A stretch of DNA of 38,391 nucleotides from JABDJL01 sp047614505. Its GTDB lineage: Bacteria > Pseudomonadota > Gammaproteobacteria > Xanthomonadales > SZUA-36. Under the pieces are notes generated by a model, which was not told where the DNA came from, ran no database searches, and worked only from the letters and a program-made list of their open reading frames with translations. Location of the stretch: NCBI GenBank assembly GCA_047614505.1, contig JBLHGQ010000010.1, positions 1 to 38,391 on the forward strand, read 5' to 3'. The translations under genes were made by a program, and so were the position numbers. Shown one piece after another: positions 32,534-38,391 of this stretch. Each line of letters starts with the position of its first letter. The stretch's first letter is position 1.

Positions 32534-34276
32534 ATGAGTGATAATTGCCTTGCATCCATTCGTAACCGTGTCGAGACCGGGGTTCGTCCTGCTCTGTTTG
32601 TGCAGATGACATCTCACAGATTTGTAGCACTATTTTTGCTTGCCTGGGTGACCGCTGGAAGTAATACGATAGCGGCACAGGAAGAGGATCAAATCACCGG
32701 TGATTACGCGGCTCCACGTTATCTGAAAACACTGGTTAATCCATCGAGCGAGGAACTTTTGGAAGCAGCCCGAATTGTCGTACGTCAGCCCCATGGCATG
32801 GGTGGCCTGGGTCGTGCAGAGCCCGGTTGGAAGGTTCATGTTTTTCTGCCTTACAACCAGGATATGGATGTCTTCAAGGCAATCCAACAAGCGTGGAAAG
32901 AAGAAAGGAATGTTCAAGCTGTTCCGGTCCAGCCCTGGGAGGCTTCAGGCGAGACCAAAGAGGCGTTCGAATCACGACTCAAGGAAAATGATGCCCTGCT
33001 GCATGGAAATGAGGCCTACAAAGAAATAGGCATGTTCGATCCCGGCTACTACCCCTACCTCTCCAAGGAAACCCAGGAAAAATTTGGTAAAACCATGGGC
33101 ATGATAGAGGTATTAAGTGGTTTCGAGGAGTATCTGGATAAGCACACTGAGGTAGAGCATCTTGTCAGGGATCCGGCCGGCGCGAGCGGTTGGTTCTGTG
33201 TGTATGCTCCAAACCATTGTGATAAGCATATCGCCAACTGGACTTATATCAACGCCATTGATGTGATGAATCACAGTTCCGAATATCCTGCTGATGTTTG
33301 GAGTCTGGTGGAAGAGACCACTGCAAAGCCGGTGGAGTATGTCTCGGAAGGCACCCTTGTCGATCCTGAGGGCACGGACATTCACTGGGAAGTGTCCCGC
33401 GAACTGGCCTGGAAATGGTCGCAATACGCGAATTTGCCCATTGCGAATAATCATATGTTTCTATATCCCCACTCCATGGACACAACTGTGATGGAGGGGG
33501 TCGTAGCTGGCTGCTCCAATCATACTGGCTTTATGCCATGCATGAAGGTGTACTTAAGCAAACATGGCCGTGTTGATAAGGTAGTCGGCGGCGGCAAAAC
33601 GGGCGACTATTTCCGGGAACTCATCAGCCATCCCAAATTCAGTCCGGAAACTGTCTGTTATCCCAACCTTCCTGAATGCGGTTACTGGTTTTTGTCAGGT
33701 GACGGCTTAGGGACCAACCCTAAAAAGGTGCGCAACATGAACACCCTGATCCAGGGTCAGACCGACACGCCTAACCTGTGGGAACGTGAGCGCGCAGGTG
33801 TGCAGCATCTATCATTCACTGGCGCATCGGGTATGCTTGATTTCAAGCGATCAGCAGTAGAGCAGGCGGTGAAGGACGGTAAGGACAATGTCGGTATTTT
33901 CCGCACCGATCCAGCGCTTTTAATGTACGCATTTGAAAACGAGCTTCCGACCGGTCATACCAGTCATATCCATAACTACTTTGCGACGATAAAGTGGAAA
34001 CTGCGGGATACCGGCGAGTGGATCACGATATCCGAGAAGGGGCGCCCCAGTGCTTTTGATAATCCGGAAATTCGTGCCCTGGCGTCCAAATACGGTGACC
34101 CGGACACAATTTTCAGCTATGACTGGATTCCGGCCATCCCCGGAGTCAATGTCAAGGGTAACTATAAGCAAGATTACGCTGACGATCCGTGGGCATGGGT
34201 TTCGAAAGAGTGGGAACAGATTAAAGATGGAACCTACGAGTTTTTTGTCGCCGGTTATTCAATGTTTGAACGCTGA
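32534..34276 (+). CDS. Exported protein distantly like the M29 aminopeptidase/NicX fold
   Basis: A 580-residue protein. A Sec-like segment (FVALFLLAWVTAG, cleavage near IAAQ) begins unusually late, after about 30 residues; the ATG at 32534 has the only good ribosome site, but Met26 at 32609 could be the real start. In the middle, residues about 300-430 follow the M29 / 2,5-dihydroxypyridine dioxygenase plan: GTDIHWEVSRELA, MDTTVMEGVVAGC, GLGTNP near 391 and VQHLSFTGAS near 422. Some M29 metal ligands seem changed: the E of ELG-GTNP is lacking and the HxD near 474 reads HIHN. The role is unknown; an exported oxygenase or hydrolase is only a guess. It precedes the ABC permease by 32 bp. Confidence 0.75.
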   Translation: MSDNCLASIRNRVETGVRPALFVQMTSHRFVALFLLAWVTAGSNTIAAQEEDQITGDYAAPRYLKTLVNPSSEELLEAARIVVRQPHGMGGLGRAEPGWKVHVFLPYNQDMDVFKAIQQAWKEERNVQAVPVQPWEASGETKEAFESRLKENDALLHGNEAYKEIGMFDPGYYPYLSKETQEKFGKTMGMIEVLSGFEEYLDKHTEVEHLVRDPAGASGWFCVYAPNHCDKHIANWTYINAIDVMNHSSEYPADVWSLVEETTAKPVEYVSEGTLVDPEGTDIHWEVSRELAWKWSQYANLPIANNHMFLYPHSMDTTVMEGVVAGCSNHTGFMPCMKVYLSKHGRVDKVVGGGKTGDYFRELISHPKFSPETVCYPNLPECGYWFLSGDGLGTNPKKVRNMNTLIQGQTDTPNLWERERAGVQHLSFTGASGMLDFKRSAVEQAVKDGKDNVGIFRTDPALLMYAFENELPTGHTSHIHNYFATIKWKLRDTGEWITISEKGRPSAFDNPEIRALASKYGDPDTIFSYDWIPAIPGVNVKGNYKQDYADDPWAWVSKEWEQIKDGTYEFFVAGYSMFER

Positions 34277-34308
34277 TAAAGCGCTAGCAACCATTTAAAT
34301 TTTAAACC

Positions 34309-37300
34309 ATGCGAAGATTCCTTTTTGGTATATTCGGACGCCAGATTGCGCTTTACTTTGGGGGTATTTGCTTCCTGTCAGTTGTGGTGCTCTCATCCTT
34401 ATATTTGACCTCCGAATATGCGCTCAAATCGTACGTCACAGAGCAGCTAAACCGGCTTCCCTGGGACGTGACCGCAATACAAAGAACACCGCTGCATTCC
34501 TATCCCCAGCTGCAGAAAAAATATAAAGATATTGATTCGGTCGAGCAGGTCGAGGCACTCGGTTTTATAAGAATTCAGAACGGCGGTTCTATCCATGTTG
34601 AGATCGACGGCCAGCCAACAGAAATTTACTGGGTTGGCGTTATGTCCGCTTCAAATAACACGCTGCTGCCACCAGAACTGCGTAGTAGAGGCCCGGACTC
34701 TGCTGCATCAAATGATAATGAGCTAATACGCGTTCAAGCGGCTCTTGTGTCAACCAGCAATGAAAATGAAAGCTACCTGACTGTCAGTGCCGGCAGTGTA
34801 TTGAAAATACTGGATATGGGAGTTGAGCCAGATTCAGGACACTCACATGATGGAGGTGGTGGTGATCAGGCGTCAGAGGGCCCTTCTGAACACGAACATA
34901 AACCGCAAATAAAAATAGAAACGTTATTTGATGTCATCGTTGATAATCAACCCGCTCAAATTGAAAGACTGGAGTTCAACCGATGGATGCTCGACAACGT
35001 TGGCTCATTATCCTATTTGCCGGAACGATCCCTGATCATTTCTGTTCCGATGCGGGAATTCGAATCGCTTTCCGGCAAGCTTGATACGCTCTGGTTGCCC
35101 TCCGAAGGGATGCACTCCACGGAAAGCGCACCCCCGTATGTTCCCGAGATAAGTCACTTGATCAGACTTGATCGTCGCGAGTGGGTGACACCCTGGAATC
35201 TTCCCGCAAGTATTAAGCAACTTAAACCTCTCATAGCCTTCGTTGAATCCGAGGCGCGTAAAGTCGCATCAATTTCGTATGTAGGTAGTGATCTACAACG
35301 AATTCTTGTGACCATGGAGAAGATATCAAGGTCGATTTGGCTGGTTACGCTGTTGGCAGCGATACCGCTGCTATGGTTGGCCTGGATAGTGGCCAGGATG
35401 TTAAGCAGTCTGTTATTGCTAAATCAAAGACGCCTGATTGGTCTTGCGCTTATCCGCGGAATTCCAATGAACCTCATCAGCCAGACCATGATGGGCGCGC
35501 TTGTTATCGGCGGATTGATCGGCGGTATTTTGGGCGTGGTTGCCGGGCTTGGATTACCCATAGCCGGGTATGGTCTTGCCGGAGAATCGGCACCACCACT
35601 TTCAACCCTGATGCGTGGGCTGGTTTATATCCCGATATTCATAGGTGTGGGAATTATGCTGGCATTGATTTCAGGCCGCAGTGTGATTAATCGAATCCGT
35701 CGTATGACGCCGCGCGAAGCTATGGTTCGAATTGCAGACCGAGGATTTGAAGAAGATTTACAGCGTTTACCCAGGTCATTCATTATTGCCTCAGTCCTTG
35801 CCTTAGTTCTAGGCGGGTACAAGATCATGGCATGGGCCGCGGGTCATTCTCTTCTGCTTGAGTTGTTTGGCGGTGTGCTGCCTGAAAACTACATTTCCGT
35901 CTTGCTGTTGGCAGAGGCGATTCTCAACTTTATAGCGGTGCCATTATTTTTATTCGGTGTCACCGGTATTCTCAGATGGCGTATGATTTGGTTCCAATAC
36001 CTTCTTAATGCTCTGATCGCTCCCTTTGTCGGGAAACTCAGATGGTTCGTTGCAGAACATATGGCCCTGAGTCGAACTCGCATTGCCGGAACCTTGTTTT
36101 TAGCAGCGCTCGCCCTTTCACTCACAATAATGCCGCAGATTGCGGCCGATTCTTTTTATGATCGCGTAGTGCGCGGTGTAAAGTCATCTGTCGGCGGTGA
36201 TATTCAGCTTGAGTACAATATGTCAGAACTGGCAGAAGGTCATAACGACCCTCAGCCAGTCGCAGCCTACATTGATCTTATTACCGACAAACTTGAAAAA
36301 GTTGAAGAACTGCTTGGAAACGATCCGCGGGTAGATTCTGTAACCCGGATACAGCAATACATCATACCCAGCATTTATCTTCCTAATCAAAGCGGATTAA
36401 TGTTGAACCTGATAGGTGATTCACAACACTATCTTGAGAACGTCTACTATGAAAACGAGTTCGGTTTATCGCGATCTTTTTCACAAATTGTCAATGATCT
36501 AAAAGATGAGTCTTTAACCGCGTCTCAGGGTTTTCTAAGTGTCCGTCAAGTTCCTTTAGACAGAGAAGTTGAGCTGGGGTATACAGAAGAAGGCAATGCG
36601 ATATTGGGTAGTATCAAGGATGTTATTGCATTTCTGCCTGGACAGCCAAGTATTGAAGTTACGCAGAGGGAAGGTTATGTAGTTCAGGAAATTGATTATC
36701 TGAATTACGTAACCAGATCTGATGCCAGAGTAATCACATCCCTGGACAGCTTGTTGAATGGCCCTTTGAATCTGCTTAAAGTCGTGCCATCCAGGGTTGT
36801 TTTATTAGTTAATACAAAAGGAAACATCGGCCCTGAAGAAGCACATGATTTAATCGGCAAATTACCGTTAGAACCGCAGTCGGTACGATTACAAACCCAA
36901 GAAATTGAAAATGTAAATAAAGACATGTTTATTTCACTCGCACTGGAGAACATGTGGGTGTTTATGATTGGCGGACTGATCCTGGCGGTATCGGGTGTTT
37001 TCGTTGTGGGTCTGGTAAATTTTGTAGCAGAACGACGAACTTTTTCTCTTCTGAGACTACGTGGAATGCCCTTGTCAGTATTGTTACGTGTGTCCTTGTC
37101 AATGTTTCTGCTCCCCGTAATTATAGGAATAGGCTTGGGAATACTGCTTGGTGCAGTATCTGGTTTTGGGATGGCACAAGCTATCTGGGACGTACCGAGG
37201 GTTTATGGTGTTGCAGGTCTTTTAGATAACCATCTGATATTTACATCGACAGCATGGCAAATCGTGTTTGGCTTTTGTAGTGTGCTGATACTTATAGCTT

Positions 37301-37359
37301 TAGCATTTGGACTCTGGCCTTTTCGCCTCACGGCACGTGAGGCAATTAGAGAAGGTTGA
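34309..37359 (+). CDS. Large FtsX/MacB-like ABC transporter permease
   Basis: A 1016-residue inner-membrane protein with about ten hydrophobic helices: one at residues 12-32, then clusters at about 344-365, 393-425, 440-460, 492-512, 525-550, 595-612, 885-910, 925-955 and 985-1005, separated by two large hydrophilic periplasmic domains (roughly 35-340 and 615-880). This is the double FtsX arrangement of exporters that pull lipids, lipoproteins or hydrophobic compounds out of the inner membrane. The first periplasmic domain has a His/Asp/Gly-rich loop (HSHDGGGG, then EHEHK). The ATPase gene starts 25 bp downstream. Start ATG at 34309 with a weak ribosome site. Confidence 0.88.
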   Translation: MRRFLFGIFGRQIALYFGGICFLSVVVLSSLYLTSEYALKSYVTEQLNRLPWDVTAIQRTPLHSYPQLQKKYKDIDSVEQVEALGFIRIQNGGSIHVEIDGQPTEIYWVGVMSASNNTLLPPELRSRGPDSAASNDNELIRVQAALVSTSNENESYLTVSAGSVLKILDMGVEPDSGHSHDGGGGDQASEGPSEHEHKPQIKIETLFDVIVDNQPAQIERLEFNRWMLDNVGSLSYLPERSLIISVPMREFESLSGKLDTLWLPSEGMHSTESAPPYVPEISHLIRLDRREWVTPWNLPASIKQLKPLIAFVESEARKVASISYVGSDLQRILVTMEKISRSIWLVTLLAAIPLLWLAWIVARMLSSLLLLNQRRLIGLALIRGIPMNLISQTMMGALVIGGLIGGILGVVAGLGLPIAGYGLAGESAPPLSTLMRGLVYIPIFIGVGIMLALISGRSVINRIRRMTPREAMVRIADRGFEEDLQRLPRSFIIASVLALVLGGYKIMAWAAGHSLLLELFGGVLPENYISVLLLAEAILNFIAVPLFLFGVTGILRWRMIWFQYLLNALIAPFVGKLRWFVAEHMALSRTRIAGTLFLAALALSLTIMPQIAADSFYDRVVRGVKSSVGGDIQLEYNMSELAEGHNDPQPVAAYIDLITDKLEKVEELLGNDPRVDSVTRIQQYIIPSIYLPNQSGLMLNLIGDSQHYLENVYYENEFGLSRSFSQIVNDLKDESLTASQGFLSVRQVPLDREVELGYTEEGNAILGSIKDVIAFLPGQPSIEVTQREGYVVQEIDYLNYVTRSDARVITSLDSLLNGPLNLLKVVPSRVVLLVNTKGNIGPEEAHDLIGKLPLEPQSVRLQTQEIENVNKDMFISLALENMWVFMIGGLILAVSGVFVVGLVNFVAERRTFSLLRLRGMPLSVLLRVSLSMFLLPVIIGIGLGILLGAVSGFGMAQAIWDVPRVYGVAGLLDNHLIFTSTAWQIVFGFCSVLILIALAFGLWPFRLTAREAIREG

Positions 37360-37384
37360 AGAAAAACAGACAGAGGGTAGAAAT

Positions 37385-38101
37385 TTGAATACTGGTAAAC
37401 AACTGTTTGAAAGAACCGGCTTTGACATCAGTGTCAATGACGTTGTGAAGTCATATCGAATTGGCGAAGAAATGTTTAATGCGCTCAATGGCGTTACATG
37501 CAGTATGCCAAGCGGTAAAGTAACGGTAATACAGGGGCCAAGTGGTTGTGGGAAAACAACGCTCATGAATTTGTTGGGAGGTGTTGACATCCTGGACAGT
37601 GGTAAAGTTATGGTTGGGAGCGATGAGCTTATAAAAACAACTGACGAATCCTGGCTTTCACGATATAGACTAAATGATGTTGGTTTTATATTTCAGGCTT
37701 TTAATCTAATTCCCGGACTTACGGCCTTCGACAATCTACAGCTACCAATGACGGTGGTCGGTATGAGTGCCGCAGAGCGAAAGGAACGTGGCCATGCACT
37801 GCTGGATCTTGTCGGAATGAGACAGAAAGCAGATAAACGACCGGACGAACTCAGCGGTGGAGAGCAACAACGCGTTGCAATAGCTCTGGCATTGGTGAAT
37901 GATCCACCGCTTATTCTCGCTGATGAACCAACCGGTAACCTTGATAGTACCAATGCAATGATTGTTACGGATTTGTTATGCGAATTAGCCCATAAGAGCG
38001 GCAAGACAGTCGCAATTGCAACACACGACTCCATGGTCGGAGAACGTGGAGATCAGAGGCTGTATATGCGTGACGGCGGGTTTGTGGAAGCGACCGTATA
38101 A
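37385..38101 (+). CDS. ABC transporter ATPase, LolD/MacB-type
   Basis: A 238-residue ABC ATPase with Walker A GPSGCGKTT, Q-loop in IFQAFNLIP, signature LSGGEQQRVAIA, Walker B LILADEPTGNLD and switch His in ATHDS. This set is typical of LolD/MacB-like ATPases pairing with FtsX permeases. The start is TTG at 37385, which follows GAGGG by 7 bp; a longer frame from 37307 would lie inside the permease gene and lacks a ribosome site. It works with the permease just upstream as an export pump; link to the catabolic genes is not shown. Confidence 0.9.
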   Translation: MNTGKQLFERTGFDISVNDVVKSYRIGEEMFNALNGVTCSMPSGKVTVIQGPSGCGKTTLMNLLGGVDILDSGKVMVGSDELIKTTDESWLSRYRLNDVGFIFQAFNLIPGLTAFDNLQLPMTVVGMSAAERKERGHALLDLVGMRQKADKRPDELSGGEQQRVAIALALVNDPPLILADEPTGNLDSTNAMIVTDLLCELAHKSGKTVAIATHDSMVGERGDQRLYMRDGGFVEATV

Positions 38102-38208
38102 TTATTCCTGATAATTCATGTCACAAAACGGTGAAGAAAACCGGGTTTTAACGTAACCGGTTCAATAGTCAGTTCTATCGCCACGCTGTTGTGGACTTTA
38201 GTATTCCG

Positions 38209-38391
38209 TCAACCAGCTTCGGCCTCCGAATACACTGCCTTCAGTTGCTCACCGTACTCAAGCAACAGTTCCTCAAAATCTGATACATTATTCAGGCTTG
38301 CCATTGGCCGCACCTTGTATAAGTTTCCGTCGCTTGCCATTGTCGGCTCTATTCCCTTTTCCGCCAGGTCCCTCGCTTTTTGGATCAGGTA
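38209..38391 (-). CDS. Unidentified gene, C-terminal 60 residues (runs off right edge)
   Basis: A minus-strand frame is open from the window edge to a TGA at 38209, giving 60 residues, including DLAEKGIEPTMASDGNLYKV and a helical acidic tail (DFEELLLEYGEQL). The composition is protein-like and no start lies within the window. I do not recognise it. It converges with the ABC ATPase gene. Confidence 0.5.
   Translation of the reverse strand, partial: YLIQKARDLAEKGIEPTMASDGNLYKVRPMASLNNVSDFEELLLEYGEQLKAVYSEAEAG

Noticed and set aside
38139..38162. AACCGG...CCGGTT hairpin after the ABC ATPase as a terminator
   Set aside because: Six-pair stem with a 12-base loop and no T tract; too weak to call.

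Overview
The window looks like a catabolic gene island from a Gram-negative, probably marine or soil gammaproteobacterium. The evidence is two TonB-dependent outer-membrane receptors, Sec signal peptides, aerobic aromatic-type oxygenases, and IS91, IS481 and tRNA relics typical of an accessory region. Exact taxonomy cannot be read from the sequence. No gene for a DNA-binding regulator is visible in the 38 kb.

Left end (1-4.6 kb): a scar of mobile DNA. A 127-bp direct repeat (1-127 = 3671-3797), carrying the start of an IS91-type transposase, flanks a 5'-truncated IS481-type transposase, a 3' fragment of tRNA-Arg(CCT), and a two-gene unit (secreted beta-propeller protein plus TlpA-like thioredoxin) that ends next to a second, degenerate tRNA-like 3' end. 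Beyond it lies the C-terminal piece of a fused isobutyryl-CoA mutase (icmF), broken against another IS91 fragment.

Middle (4.9-19.6 kb): a long plus-strand block that probably forms one pathway: TonB receptor, flavin dehydrogenase, Ohr/OsmC protein, hydantoinase/ketone-carboxylase-type HyuA and HyuB, zinc alcohol dehydrogenase, SDR epimerase/dehydratase-like protein, acyl-CoA ligase, DUF35 protein and a thiolase-fold protein lacking the usual nucleophile. HyuB has a C-terminal cysteine-rich zinc-ribbon-like domain. My reading, which is inference, is oxidation of an alcohol to a ketone, ATP-dependent carboxylation or hydrolysis by HyuAB, CoA activation, and C-C cleavage by the DUF35/thiolase-fold pair.

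19.6-28.2 kb: a 159-bp MITE-like element with CTAG target duplication separates this block from a minus-strand MFS transporter and GMC oxidoreductase. A second TonB receptor and flavin dehydrogenase, paralogous to the first pair, follow, with a possible 46-residue secreted peptide between them. A convergent MetE-like methyltransferase-fold gene closes the segment.

28.3-32.4 kb: a Rieske oxygenase alpha subunit diverges from a three-gene operon: LigJ-like hydratase (amidohydrolase family), LigB-type extradiol dioxygenase with an unusual metal ligand, and a RidA-family protein. This is a partial meta-cleavage branch; the companion dehydrogenase, lactonase and aldolase, and the Rieske reductase, are not here.

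32.5-38.4 kb: a secreted protein distantly resembling the M29 aminopeptidase/NicX fold, a large FtsX-like ABC permease with a histidine-rich loop and its ATPase, and the 3' end of an unidentified minus-strand gene running off the window.
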